Source: Caenorhabditis remanei
Taxonomy: Eukaryota > Nematoda > Chromadorea > Rhabditida > Rhabditidae
Length of the DNA: 64,000 bases
Direction of reading: 5' to 3'
Assembly (NCBI RefSeq): GCF_010183535.1
Contig: NC_071330.1
Location: 1,965,717-2,029,716 of the forward strand
The position numbers and the translations under genes were made by a program. Positions within the stretch are counted from its first letter, which is position 1. Every line of letters starts with the position of its first letter. Under the pieces are notes generated by a model. The model saw only the letters and a list, made by a program, of their open reading frames with translations. It did not search any database and had not been told where the DNA came from. Shown here one piece after another: positions 43,534 to 55,161 of this stretch.

Positions 43534-44034
43534 TGTTCCGTTCCAGGCACATCTATTATTAGTGCGAAAAAGTGCCTCTTTCAGTCAGCATTCGCCTCCT
43601 CCGCCTTCTTGTTCTCCTTCTTTTCTTTCGGAAAAATTTGAATTCGCGTTTGAGTTGCTAGATGGCCCAGAAGGGCATGTCGTTCTCCTTCATGTCCGAT
43701 AAAAACCATCTTTGCAGAATTCTCGACGATTTATTGTTGAGAAATTGTACAGTTATTAATTGTAGAGCGTTGAGGGGGAATAAAAAGACGGAAAATAAGA
43801 CATAATAAAGAGAGAAGTCCGTCACAAACAGGCCGCCGCAACGTAGCAAAAAGGTAGGAGTGTTGGCCCAAATAAGGTTCACGCGTATCCGGGTCTCGCG
43901 ACGGCCGGAGTACTGTAGGGGAAAAGCGCGCGTCGTTTAAATAATGAGGCGTTGCGAGAAATTAGAAGAGTTCGGGAGAATTGACTGTTTTCAGCTGAAA
44001 ATAGGGGGGGGGGGACGAAGTAGAAAAGGAGATA

Positions 44035-44294
44035 TACCGTAAAAACTGTATTAGAGCGACACCTTTAATAGAACAACACCCATCTATACTCAGGATTCAT
44101 GAATATGATTATCCCGGTGTATTTTCTTGGTACTGATTAGAAGCAGCGTGAATAGTAACCTCTAGATCAACAAAAAGAACTTTAAAAAAATAATACTTCC
44201 GTTTAACTTTAATGAGTTTCTGAAAGCTCAAAATTTTTCTGATATGCGGCTGAAAAATAGAGCGACATGTCGCTCTAATACAGTTTTTACGGTA
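44035..44294. mobile_element. Tc1/mariner-type MITE with CCGTAAAAACTG ends
   Basis: Inverted ends CCGTAAAAACTGTATTAGAG and the complement, about 25 bp, flanked by TA dinucleotides. About 256 bp internally, without coding capacity. Confidence 0.8.
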
Positions 44295-44588
44295 AATGGC
44301 TGACCGATAATATTGAGGGGATTTTGCAAGGTATATCTTTGTAACATGAATTTACTGGGCCCTGTGACAGAGTTTTCGGCCTCTTTTGGTCGTTGGTTCT
44401 TCTCTTTTTCTATCGCCCGAGTCTCCGTCCCTCTTCTGGCACGTGAGTCATGCGCGGAGTGATGGAGTCACATGACTGAGAGAGAGAGACGAGGGAGAAA
44501 GGGAACGCGGTGTCTTACGAAAAATGCATCTTTTATTCAGTTCCATCACACAGAAAAACGGAGAGGGGTCGGCCATCTGGAGCCCAAC

Positions 44589-44795
44589 CACAGGGGTGCG
44601 AGGCGTAAGGTCCGCAATGAAAAGTTTTGAATTTATCGGCTGAGTCGCGATGCGTGTGCATCGCGTTTTTCATTGAAAGATACGACAAACACACGCTAAA
44701 CTTGAACTTGGCACTCAGCCAAGTCCTTTTTGGAACGGTGCCAACCGCTGTGAGACGGAGCGCGTTTACGTGACCTTGCGTTTTGCACCCCTGTG
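44589..44795 (+). mobile_element. CA...TG element with 6-bp target duplication, CACAGGGGTGC family, copy 2
   Basis: A 207-bp copy of the 34041 element, same orientation, more than 90 percent alike by eye, flanked by CCCAAC on both sides (44583-44588, 44796-44801). Confidence 0.92.
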
Positions 44796-45257
44796 CCCAA
44801 CTGTCCGCTTTTCTAGTAAAACAGTCGACTGTAACAACAATTGTTTTTCTGTATGATAAATGAAAGGGCCTGGCAACGTTCTCTGTCGGTTTACAACAGT
44901 GTCATTTATCACAACCTTCGGTCGGGCCTCTCACTGTGCCAGGCACCGAAAACCAGCTGACTCGTATAGCTAAAAGTGTAAAGGTTCCTTAACAACCCAG
45001 CAGGACAACGACCACTGCCAATAAGCACCCTGCCGCTGACATTGATTAGTTTCTTCGCCTCAGTATTCACATCTCTGTCGAGCCAACCGGAGTAAAGTCT
45101 CGCTATCAGTTCTAGCGGACAGTTCGACTCCCCTAAACTGAATGCAATACCTTTCCCGATAACAATTAGTGGCCATATAGATCACGTGATAGAGTCGATG
45201 GCTATTTCTGCCACACTATTAACAAGTAGGGAAAGAGGTGGGTTTTGGGAAACGAAA

Positions 45258-45401
45258 CTGTCGTTCTGTTTGATTTCTCAGAAGGTTCTCAGGACACCAC
45301 ACCTCAAGGATTCATAAATATGCTCTGTCAACATTCCCAGTGTACTTCGACACATTACTCTAGAGAAGTTTCTGGCAAACCAAATAGAGCGACACCCTCA
45401 T
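45258..45401. promoter_or_regulatory. Inverted-box module upstream of F-box gene 1
   Basis: Box 1 (TCGTTCTGTTTGATTTCTCA then GAAGG) and box 2 (TTCTGGCAAACCAAATAGAG then CGACACCC) are diverged inverted copies of each other, about 75 bp apart. Box 2 ends 92 bp before the ATG. The same layout recurs at other family members. The promoter role is inferred from position. Confidence 0.55.
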
Positions 45402-45492
45402 TCCCCTAACATTCCTCCCTCTCGGCCTACCCCGTCTACTATTCTCTCTAAACCTCTGCCCATTTGACCACAAGAATCGATAATTCATTCGG

Positions 45493-46507
45493 ATGGAACC
45501 TACTTTTCCTCTATTTCGACTTCCTGAAAATGCTATCGTTCACGTGCTCAAAAACATGGATCCCAATCAACTGTAAGTTGCTGGCTGCAGCTTTTTGTAA
45601 AACTCTATATATTTTCAGATTGATCATCTCCCTTGTCTCATTGAAATCTAAAAACCTTGTGACATCATTAGAATTAGGAGCTCGTTGTGTTTTCATCGAC
45701 ATTTCTTGGAAGTTTAGTATATGTTTGGCCATCGGAGGACCCATTTTTGCTTTTGACTTCTATAACGACTTGAATGGCCAGAATGAGCACGTAGATATAA
45801 CTCTCCCAGTTGCTGCTCATGTTAGATTTGAAGGTCCAACAATTCAGTCATCCACTCTATTCAATATTAGCGATTGGATGAATCACATTCGAACAGTATT
45901 CTGCTATACCAAACCACTAAAAGTTAATTTTTTCGAAGGCTGTGAGAGATTTGAGGTTCAATCGTTAAAAAATACAATTGGAAATGTTGATTTTCTCTCT
46001 GTGGCTAGAGAAGTAACTGATGTTTGTACCAAGGAAGTTTTAAAACATTTCAATGCACCCAACGAGGTATCTCTGGACAGGAATCCATTCGACGAAGCCT
46101 GTGAAATTCAAAAATTCTTTATTCAAAACTACAAAGTATTCACATTTTATGATATATACTCATTGGATGACATGTTATTGGCCAACAGTGAAAAAGTCTA
46201 CTTCTACCATCCAACAACCCAAAACCAAATCAACCAATTCCTCAAACACTGGATCCATGGGTCTAATCCAAGAATGCAACAGATATTTCTATCAATCGAT
46301 AACACCAATAATTCCGTGAGGAGAGAAGTTCTTCTGAGAGGAATTCATTGTGTTGATGAAGAAGAACAACAAAAAATCTGTCAAAATCACGGCTTTGTCA
46401 GTGATGATAATATGGTGGCGATCAGACGGAACGACAGAACACCTGCAGTGATTGTGATGAACGAAACACAGCCTCTTTTCAATGTCCTTTTGGTTGTTTT
46501 GTACTAA
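45493..46507 (+). CDS. F-box protein with FBA-2-type domain, gene 1
   Basis: Predicted substrate receptor of an SCF ubiquitin ligase: the F-box would bind a Skp1-related protein and the C-terminal F-box-associated domain would select targets. Exons 45493-45572 and 45619-46507 give 322 aa. The first exon encodes MEPTFPLFRLPENAIVHVLK and the intron falls in the third codon position after residue 26, as in every family member here. The F-box spans about residues 5-44 (LIISLVSLKSKNLVTSL). The family motif DWMNHIRTVFCY is at 111-122, GCERFEVQSLKNTIGNVD at 133-150, YSLDDMLLANSEKV further on, and the chain ends NVLLVVLY. The short exon is needed for the F-box. An AATAAA near 46604 lies in the duplicated 3' flank. 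No target is known. Confidence 0.86.
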
Positions 46508-46980
46508 AACTATTACCCTTATAACTCCACTCCACTAATTTTATCACTGTTCATTCTTTTCTTTGTAAAATTTAAAATGTTTAAGTGAAAACGTTTTTAC
46601 ACGAATAAAATGCGCTGAGGCGTCTTTAAAAGATAGTCACTTCAGATTTTCCAAGAGTTGAGAGTGTTAAGCCAAAGACGCCAAAACCGCAATGAATATT
46701 AATAAGTGAACGTTCTCCCAAACCGTTGGGGATCAGGATTGAGCGGGATTCCGCCTTCCACTATTTGAAGACTTTTCCGTCTTCCGCTCAGAGGATATCA
46801 GATTGAAAGACAACAGCGAATTATTTGCAAATCGAGACGAACCGAGACCGAAGTCCCGCGGGACTCGCAAAAACTTTTGCTCCTTGCGCGACAGGGTGCT
46901 ACAAGCTAAGTTTTATGAGCTGAAACGTATATCAAAATGTAGATCCACCAAGGTCTATCTGTGACCTACTACGTACCAAA

Positions 46981-47354
46981 CAGAGTTGCATGGAAGTAAA
47001 CTCGGAAGTTAGACGGAAGTGAGTTTTAATTCGACAACATAAAACGGACGGCAAAAATATGAAGTGAATACCTTTCGAGCATAGAAAATTCCAACATTTT
47101 ACTTGTCCCCTACCAGTTGACCTGAATAAGTCCTCACTTCCGACTTCCGACTTCCGGGATATTCCGAGTTTCAAAATCAGCTCTTTCTTCAAGTCTACTG
47201 ATAGGGGACAGGTAAAATTTTGGAATTTTTATGCTCGAAAGGTAGTAATACCATCAATACAACGTATTCACTTCATATTTCTGCCGCTCGTTTTATACTG
47301 TCGAAATAAAACTCACTTCCGTCTAACTTCCGAGTTTACTTCCATGCAACTCTG
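46981..47354. mobile_element. hAT-type element with CAGAGTTGCATGG end, copy 3
   Basis: A 374-bp element with ends CAGAGTTGCATGGAAGT and ACTTCCATGCAACTCTG and an 8-bp duplication with one mismatch (GTACCAAA / GTACCGAA). The interior is a foldback of about 180-bp arms (CCAACATTTTACTTGTCCCC and GGGGACAGGTAAAATTTTGG). Confidence 0.88.
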
Positions 47355-47677
47355 GTACCGAATGGCTATTCGTTAATGTGCCGCAGGCCGCAGGCCGGAA
47401 AACGCGAAAATTGTCAACAAAAGAAATTCCAGTCGAGCTTGATAACTAATTAGCAATGTCAAGCAGTGTCACCTCACCACAAGTTATCATATTCCTCTCT
47501 CAAGTCAGCTACTCCCCTATACTGAAGTTTGATCAACAACACTATCAGTTAAAGCACACATCACATGATTTTCCTCTTCAATTTCGAATGTTGCCCTCCA
47601 TCCTTTTCCTTTTTGTCATAACATTTCTGCACGTCGCTCGTCCCATCCACCGTCCTTGCCTCAGTTTTAACGGACGG

Positions 47678-47906
47678 TGTAAAGTATAAAGTATATTTTA
47701 TGACGCAAGTCAGCGAGCATACTGCAGAGAGTAGCAGTAGCAGGTATCAAGAACATTTTAGATTCTAGCACATCTGGCAAGCAGGGAAAACAGTTCTTGC
47801 ATGTTGCAATGTTGCTATACCGCCGGATTCCTGCTACAACTCCTCCGAACAGTTCTCTGCAGTATGCTCGCTGACTTGAATCAGAAATAATACTTTATAC
47901 TTTACA
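47678..47906. repeat. 229-bp inverted-repeat element
   Basis: Ends TGTAAAGTATAAAGTAT and the complement, then CAAGTCAGCGAGCATACTGC with its complement; arms about 50 bp. Looks like a MITE; no clear target duplication was identified. Confidence 0.75.
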
Positions 47907-48472
47907 CTGTTCGATAAAAGTGAAGCTGGGATGGTGGGTAGGACGAGCGGCAATATATGAAAAGAAGAAATCCTGTGATGTGAGGGGGCAGCAGTACTGA
48001 AACCCATTCTGAAGTGAGGTAGGGGGAACTAGACTTCAGACTCTGAAAAAACTGCAATGCATTTGTGATCTCACATGAAACATACATTTGAGACTAGCAC
48101 TTGCCCAAATCGCTTGACAGACGGCAAGTCACACTCCTCTCTTCTTTCTAGTGAAAGAGAAAGGAGAAGAGAACATAACGGGGTGCCAGGCGCGGTGCCC
48201 CTGGCACCTGGCAGTCAATTGTATTTGACGGAAAGGAGCGAGGGCGCCCCATCTATATTCATCTTCAGATTGTTTCATTGGTTTCTCTGATTTTGACCAC
48301 ATTCTACCCTCAAGTTCTAGCAAAAGAGAAGAGAAAAAAAAAGTTTATTAGTTGAAAGTTTATGAGTGAAACATTGAAATGTGGGTCTCCCCACATAGTT
48401 TGGAGAATAAAGAAATATCGAATAAACAATGATAACTTATCAGCGGAGTGCAGTTACAAAATCAAACAGTGT

Positions 48473-49493
48473 TTAGTACAAAACAATAAAACGGACATAA
48501 AGAACATTCTGTAAACTCTCGATCACAATCACTGCGGATGTTCCGTCTTTCCGTTTGATTTGAACCACATAATCACTGTCAATTCTGTGTTTCCGACGGA
48601 CTTCCTTTTTTGCATCTAAATTCGTACCCATCCATTTGATTCCGTTCAAATACTCTTCTCTGTTCACAGAACCAGTTTTATCAATTGATAGAGCCATGTA
48701 TTGTAGTCTTATATTAGACCCACGGATCCAATGCTTGATGAATCGATTGAATTGTTTCTGAGATATTGGATGTGTGAATCTGACTTTTTCACTGTTGAAC
48801 AATAACATGTCATCCAACGAGCATACACTAGAAAACTCGAACATTTTGAAGTTTTGAATAAGTATTTGTTGAATCTGATGAGTCTCTTCAAATGGATTCC
48901 TTTCCAGGATTAAATTGTTGGGAGTATTAAAACATTTCAAAATTTCCGTGCTATAAGCATCAGTTACTTGGCTAGGAACAGAGAGAGCATCAACATTTCC
49001 AATCGCAGTTTTCAACGATTGAACCTCAAATCTCTCACAGCCTTCACGAAAATAAACACTCGGCGGTTTGGAAAAGCAGAATACGGTCTTGATGTGATTC
49101 ATCCAATCGCTGAAGTTGAACTGAGATGATGATTGGATTCTTGTGTTTTCAAATGGAAGATACGCAGAAACTGGAAGAGTTATATCTACGGATAACAACT
49201 CATTCTGATCATTCGAATTGGCATAAAAGATTAAAGCGAGAAGGAATGTTTCAATGTGCACTTTTAGAATGATCATATCAGAAATGCAGATTTCAACATT
49301 AGAGATTCTTAATACTAATGATGTCACAAAGTGCTTGGTTTTATTTGAGACAATGGAGATGATTAATCTGAAAAAGTATAGAGTTTTACAAGAAGCTGCA
49401 GCCAGCAACTTACAATTGATTGGGATCCATGTTTTGGAGCACCTGAAGGATAGCATTCTCGGGTAGTCGAAATAGCGGAAAAGTGGGTTCCAT
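48473..49493 (-). CDS. F-box protein with FBA-2-type domain, gene 2
   Basis: Minus-strand exons 49493-49414 and 49367-48473 join to 324 aa. Starts MEPTFPLFRLPENAILQVLQ; F-box continues LIISIVSNKTKHFVTSL. FBA-2-type blocks: DWMNHIKTVFCFSKPPSVYF, CERFEVQSLKTAIGNVDAL, SLDDMLLFNSEKVRF, QIKRKDGTSAVIV; it ends YVRFIVLY. It is divergent to gene 3; the ATGs are 321 bp apart around a shared symmetric upstream module. The N-terminal exon and intron position match gene 1 exactly. Compared with neighbours the middle variable region (about residues 45-95) is strongly diverged, while the F-box and C-terminal blocks are conserved. Confidence 0.86.
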
Positions 49494-49580
49494 TCGAACT
49501 CGAATTATCGATTCTTGTGGAAGAATGAACACAGGGTTGGAGAGAATAGTAGACGGTGTATGCCGGGAGATGTAGAGATT

Positions 49581-49721
49581 GCCGTTTTGTTTGATTTCCC
49601 AGAAGGTTCTCAGGACACCACACCTCAATTATTCATCAATGTGCCCTGTCAACATTATCAGTGTTCTTCGACAGACGATTCTAGAAAACCTTCTGGCAAA
49701 CCAAATAGAGCAACACCCTCA
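49581..49721. promoter_or_regulatory. Shared inverted-box module of divergent F-box genes 2 and 3
   Basis: The box pair (CGTTTTGTTTGATTTCCCAG with AAGG; TTCTGGCAAACCAAATAGAG with CAACACCC) is centred between the two start codons. The outer edge of the left box is 88 bp from the gene 2 ATG and that of the right box 93 bp from the gene 3 ATG. This symmetry suggests a bidirectional promoter. Confidence 0.6.
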
Positions 49722-49813
49722 TTCCCTTAACATACCTCCCTCTCGGCCTACACCGTCGACTATTCTGTTCAAACCTCTGCCCATTTGATCACAAAAATCG
49801 ATAATTCGTTCAA

Positions 49814-50924
49814 ATGGAACCTACAGTTCCGTTATTTCGACTACCCGAGAATGTTATCGTCCACGTTCTCCAAAACATGAATTTTAATGAATTGTAAGGT
49901 GCTACCTGCAGCTTCTTATAAAACTATATACTTTTTCAGATTCGTCTTTTCCCTTGTCTCAACGAAATCCAAAAACCTTGTGATATCCTTAAGATTGAAA
50001 GCTTCTGATGTTAACATGTTCATTTCTCATGAGATTTGTGTAGAGGTGGAAATGGGAGAAAATGAAGAACCTATTTTCGTTTTAAAGTTCTATAGCGATA
50101 GGAATGCTCGTAATGAGTTGCAATCCATAGATAAAACTCTTCCAGTTGATGCGTTTCTTCCAGCAGAAAACGAAACAGTTCAGTTATCCACTCCATACAA
50201 TATCATCGATTGGGTGAATCACATTATCGAGTCACTTGAGTCACCAAGCAAGAAAAGAATTCAGTCGACAACTCCATTCAACTTCAGCAATTGGTTGAAT
50301 CACATTCGAACAGTATTCTGCTATACCAAACCACTAAATGTTCATTTTTTCGAAGAATGTGAGAGATTTGAGGTTAAATCATTAAAAAATACAATTGGAA
50401 ATGTGAATTATCTCTCTGTGTCTAGCGAAGCAACTGATGTTTATAACAAGAAAGTTTTGAAACATTTCAATACTCCCAACGAATTATCTCTAGACAGGAA
50501 CCCATTCGACGAAGCTTGTGATGTTCAAAAATTCTTTATTCAAAATTTCGAATTATTCGATTTTGAGGATGTATACTCATTAGATGACATTCTATTGATC
50601 AACAGTGAACAAGTCGATCTCTGGCATCCAATATCTCAGAAACAATTCAATCAATTCATCAAACACTGGATCCGCGGGTCTAATCCAAGACTACAAAACA
50701 TGTCTGTATCAATTGATATAACTGATTCCCTGAGCAGAGAAATGCTTTTGAAAGGAATAAAATATGTTGATGTGCCAGAGGAGGACCAACTAGAAATCTG
50801 TCGAAAACACCGCATCGACAGTGATAATCTGGTTAAAATCAAACGGAAAGATGGAACACCTGCAGTGATTGCGATTAACGAAAGAGAAGCTATTCTCAAT
50901 GTCCACTTCATTGTTTTGTACTAA
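49814..50924 (+). CDS. F-box protein with FBA-2-type domain and internal duplication, gene 3
   Basis: Exons 49814-49893 and 49940-50924 give 354 aa, about 30 residues longer than its relatives. The extra length is an internal repeat: a copy of the segment before the FBA-2 block (STPYNIIDWVNHI) is followed by ESLESPSKKR and then the usual segment (STTPFNFSNWLNHIRTVFCY). The N-terminus is MEPTVPLFRLPENVIVHVLQ and the F-box continues FVFSLVSTKSKNLVISL. C-terminal blocks are typical: YSLDDILLINSEQVDL, KIKRKDGTPAVIAINE, HFIVLY. The reading frame is open throughout, so the duplication is in frame and the gene could be active. Confidence 0.86.
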
Positions 50925-51743
50925 AAACTAAATTTTGTTACTGTTATTCTTTCTAAAATTCACAATTTTTTCAGTTAAAAAGTTTTCTGACGAATAAAAT
51001 GCGTTGAGGCGTCTCTAAAAGATAATCTCTTCAAAATTTCCAAGATTTGAGAGTGTGAATGTTATAAATTTTTTTTAATCCGTCGATCAGCTCCAAAGAC
51101 CCCAAAATCTCAATAAATATTAATAAGTGAAAGTTCTCTTAAACCGTTGGAGCGCGGTGCCTCTTGGACCACAGCAGAGTTGCATGGAAGTGAAAATTTC
51201 TTATCCGGAAGTCGGAAGTGAAAAAAACGCCCGGAAGTCGGAATTAGATTTTTTTCTCGAACTTTCAAAAACTCTAAGAAAAAGTTCATAAAATTTGCGA
51301 AAGTCAGTGTAAAATTAGTTTTTGGCTGAAGAAAAGCCTATTTTCTGTCCTTTTAGATCATTTTTGGAAGTCGGAAGTGATTTTTGTTATCCGGAAGTCG
51401 GAAGTCGGAATTCCATGCAACTCTGCTACACAACAGTCAATAGTTTTTGTCGGCAAGAAGCGACGGCGCCCTATCTATCTTCATCTTCAGATTGTTTCAT
51501 TGGTTTCTCTGACTCTGACCATATTCTATGCTGCCACTCAAGTTCTGACAAATGAGAAGAGAAAGAAAAGAATAGTTTATTCGATGAAAAGAGCAGAACA
51601 ATAATTGTTAGAATAATTTGTTGTTTGAAAAGGAATGATATTTCGAAATTTGGAGTCTCCTCCACATACTTTGGAGAATAAAAAAAACATTAGATAAACA
51701 GTGACAAATTATCAGTAGAACGCAGTGATAAAGTCAATAGTTT
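50925..51743. other. Gap between convergent F-box genes 3 and 4
   Basis: Holds the duplicated 3' flank (AATAAAATGCGTTGAGGCGT near 50994), a CAGAGTTGCATGG-type element at 51175, and a copy of the CTATCTATCTTCATCTTCAG flank repeat near 51472. No gene is supported. Confidence 0.6.
51175..51425. mobile_element. CAGAGTTGCATGG-type element, copy 4
   Basis: A 251-bp element with ends CAGAGTTGCATGGAAGT and CCATGCAACTCTG and GGAAGTCGGAAGT runs inside. The flanks do not form a matching 8-bp duplication, and the right flank is identical to that of the partial copy at 53660, so one side was probably exchanged by segmental duplication. Confidence 0.75.
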
Positions 51744-52810
51744 TTAGTATAAAACAACAAAGTGGACATTGAGAAAAGGGCGTCTTTCGTTCACCGCAAT
51801 CACTGCAGGTGTCCCGTCTTTCCGTCTGATTTCAACCAGATTATTACTGTCAATGCTGTGATTTCGACAGATTTCTAATTGCTCTTCTTCTGCCACATCC
51901 ACAAAATTAATTCCTTTTAGAAGCACTTCCCTTCTCACTAAATCAGTGTCACCAATTGATAGAGACATTCGTTGCAGTCTTCGATTTGAGCCACGGATCC
52001 AGTGGTGGAGGAATTGATTGATTTGTTTTTGGGTTGTCGGACGATAAAATTTGACTATTTCACTATTCAACAATAGCATGTCGTCCAGTGAGTATACATC
52101 ATTGAATTCCACCCTTTCGAAGTTTTGTATAAAAAATTTTTGAACTTCACAAGTTTCATCGAATAGATTTCTTCCCAGAGACATTGAGTTGGGTGCAATG
52201 AAACGTTTCAAAACTTCCTTGTTATATACACCAGTTACTTCATTAGCCACATAAAGAACATCGACATTTCCAATCGCTTCTTTTAAATATTGAACCTCAA
52301 ATCTCTCACAGCCTTCACGAAAATAAACACTCGGTGGTTTTTTAAAGCAGAATACAGTCCGAATGTAATTCAACCAATCACTGAAGTTGAATGTAGTGGA
52401 CTGAATTATTTGTTTTTCTAATGAAAGAAACGCATCAACTGGAAGAGTAATGTCTGCAGGTAGTGCCACATTCTGATCGTTCAAATTGTTATAGAAGTGT
52501 AAAACGAGAACAGATGTGTCAGTGTACACAATTAGACTAATCTTTCGAGAAATGGTGATGTAAGCATGACGGACTCTAAAGCCTAACGATATCACAAGGT
52601 TTTTGCATTTTGAAGAGAGAAGGGAGAATTCGAACCTGAAATGAAAAGAGTGACGTTTACTACTGCAAATGTGTTTCAAATTTTGAAACTCTTGGAATGA
52701 AGCTCATCCCATAATATATGATAAACTCACAGTTGTCCCAAACGCAGGTTTTCGAGAACTATGATGATAGCATTTTCAGGAAGTTGGAATAATGGAAATG
52801 CGCGTTCCAT
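51744..52810 (-). CDS. F-box protein with FBA-2-type domain, gene 4
   Basis: Minus-strand exons 52810-52731 and 52635-51744 give 323 aa. The first exon reads MERAFPLFQLPENAIIIVLE, the most diverged N-terminus of the set; the donor is GTGAGT rather than GTAAGT and the intron is 95 bp rather than about 46. The F-box continues FEFSLLSSKCKNLVISL. FBA-2-type blocks: DWLNYIRTVFCFKKPPSVYF, GCERFEVQYLKEAIGNVD, YSLDDMLLLNSEIVKF, EIRRKDGTPAVIAVNE; it ends HFVVLY. It is convergent with gene 3. The upstream side has several diverged copies of the inverted boxes (about 52929-53493), more than the other genes. Confidence 0.85.
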
Positions 52811-53122
52811 TCAAACGTATTATCGATTTGAGTAACCAAATAGGTAGAGGATTTGAATGAATGACTCCTGTGGACGAATGAGGTTGAAGGGAATAGTAGA
52901 CGGTGTGTGGAGGGAGGTGTGTTAAGGGAAATAAGACTGTAGTTATATTTGATTTCCCAGAAGGTGAACGTTCTTTTTGGGAAAATTGAATGACAGTATA
53001 GAGACTGTAGTTTTATTTGGCTTCCCCGAAGGATACTATTGGTCTATTAAAATTGATGGCCAGCTGTCACACTATTAGCAGGTCGGGAGGGAGGTAGGTT
53101 CTGGAAAATAAGGATGTCATAT

Positions 53123-53266
53123 TAGCACGGCACGCTTCTTACAACCGCGCTCTACCGAAACCCAAAAAAAATTGTGTGCAAGAGTGAGAGACTCCGAGAA
53201 AAAGAGACATTTTTCAAGTGGATTTCGGTGTAGCGCAGTTGTAAGAACTGTGCCGAACTATTATTA
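53123..53266. mobile_element. GCGCTC-type MITE, copy 13
   Basis: The best-preserved copy: TTAGCACGGCACGCTTCTTA to GAACTGTGCCGAACTATTA, upstream of F-box gene 4. Confidence 0.82.
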
Positions 53267-53712
53267 TTTGGTTTGTCAGAAGACTCTCTGGAGGCATCTG
53301 TCGAAGTGCGCTGGGAGTGTTGACAGAGGAAATTTATGAGTCTTTGAGGTGTTAGTCCTGAGAACCTTCTGGGAAATCAAACAGAACGACACCCTCAACA
53401 TCTTCGTCGGCTATTGTCCCCAACCAATTCTTCCACCGGGAGTGTACTGAGAAAATAATGTCGTTCTGTTTGATTTCTCAGAAGATTCTCTGGACACACA
53501 TTGTACCAGTTTTCGAAAATTCCACAGTTATGGAATGACGGAGGTCGGAAGTAAAATTCATTATCCGGAAGTCGGAAGTCAGAAGTGAATTTCCTTATCC
53601 GGAAGTGATTTTTGTTATCCGGAAGTCGGAAGTCGGAAGTCGGAATTCCATGCAACTCTGCTACACAACAGTCAATTGTTTTTGTCGGCAAGAAGCGACG
53701 GCGCCCTATCTA

Positions 53713-54981
53713 TTAGGTTGATGCATAAGTTTCTTTCTTTTTTTGGGTAATTTTTGGTATGAAATTTCTAGAAGACTAATAGTTCACATAATAAGAAACA
53801 TTGTTGGTTAATAACTATAACTCATTGTGATTATACCTGTGACTTGACGTCCACCATCCGCCTAATCTCAGCCGGAGGCACGTCAAAACACTTGAGGAAC
53901 CCTTTTTTGGTACCATTTTTCGTCTTCATTTTTTTCCTAGAAAATGTTGACAAGAATGGGTGAGCTATTCAGAATTAAAACAAGCAAGAAAAGTTATTTA
54001 TAATAAGCAAATAGAGGCATTCCAACTAAGCAACGATAGTTCAGTGCGGGTCCCTGATGAAAGGTTAGGATCAGCAATTTAAGAGTGTGCGAGTATTTTC
54101 GATATTTCTTTAACTGTAGATAGGGAAATTGGTGGAAATGTTGGTTATTGAGTAAAGGAGACATTGATGTTTCTAAATTTACTCTGTTTCCAATATTCAC
54201 ATCATTTGTCCTTTTTCGCAGGAAGCCCGAAGTCAACATCATCAAAATCACTTGATTTTTAAGTTTGATGAGGCCTACTGCTCCTACCTCTAAAGCAATC
54301 CACTAGAAATTTTGCTCATTTCTAGATCAATGTGTGTACTATTGATTACTTACAATAAAATAATTCAGACTTATTTGTGAGCGTTCAGAAGAGGCCTAGA
54401 CTCCACTCAGGTCTAGTACACAAAATTTCTCGAAAGCGCAAAAATCATAAGAAATTTATCAGCCAAGTTTTATCACTTAACTTGATGGCTTTGTCATAAA
54501 CTTTTTTAAGACATAATTTACTCATGTTATCCTCTAACTTTTACAAATAGTTTGGTACAAATGTTCTCTCAAATATTTCTGTAATCTGTTTGAACCCAAC
54601 TAAACCATGGTTTCTCGTTGCTGTCGATCGTCTTATCACAACTTTTTTATTTTCAACATTCCGACTGAAAACTAAAATGAGATAACAAGATCAAATCTTG
54701 TTCTATAAATTGCGTTCAATTTCTTATGAAGATCTTATCATTTCGATACCAATGCGACAAAAATCAAAAAACTTTCCAAAACAGCCATTTGGTTGGCGAT
54801 CAAAAAAACCATCGTTTTCACGAGCGGACTGTCTAGGCACCAACTTGAAACATTATATGTTAGCCACTAAAGAGGTCATAAAAATGCAAAAAAGTATGGG
54901 TTGAAAAATAACCTCATCGCTTAGAGACCGGGGGCCAAAGTCACACCTTCAAAAAAGAAAGAAACTTATGCATCAACCTAA
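53713..54981. mobile_element. Mariner-like element, decayed or non-autonomous
   Basis: Terminal inverted repeats TTAGGTTGATGCATAAG and CTTATGCATCAACCTAA, flanked by TA. Excising it restores CTATCTATCTTCATCTTCAG, found intact in sister copies of the flank repeat, so the boundaries are firm. At 1269 bp it is the size of a full mariner, but I find no intact transposase. The longest frames are below 90 codons and lack motifs I recognise. The TTAGGTTG start is typical of mariner ends. Confidence 0.87.
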
Positions 54982-55161
54982 TATCTTCATCTTCAGATTG
55001 TTTTATTGATTTCTCTGACTCTGACCACATTATATGCTGTCACTCAAGTTCTGGCAAATGAGAAGAAAAAAAGTTTATTCGTTCAAAAGGATAAATTGTA
55101 GTGGAGAATTAGATTGGAAGACATATGTTACAAAGGGGCATTGAAAAAGAGAGGAACGTTT

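Larger units (their letters stand above)
40980..45492. other. Gene-free interval between syx-16 and the F-box array
   Basis: No supported gene. Holds the syx-16 5' region, a hAT-type MITE, a 15-bp-period minisatellite, a long hairpin, a Tc1-like palindromic MITE, a 6-bp-duplication element, and from about 45240 the duplicated upstream module of the first F-box gene. Confidence 0.6.
46508..48472. other. Gap between F-box genes 1 and 2
   Basis: Contains duplicated 3' flank of F-box gene 1 (AATAAAATGCGCTGAGGCG), a hAT-type element at 46981, the inverted-repeat element at 47678, and from about 48230 another copy of the GGCGCCC...CTTCATCTTCAG flank repeat. No gene is supported. Confidence 0.55.

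Noticed and set aside
43185..43641. Overlapping frames with ESTGAAPDFFSTEWHSCQKK on both strands
   Set aside because: Same sequence in both directions because of the perfect hairpin; no sign of a gene.
53994..54251. Mariner transposase fragment in the 85-codon minus-strand frame
   Set aside because: I could not match it to any transposase motif, so the element is called from its ends and target site only.
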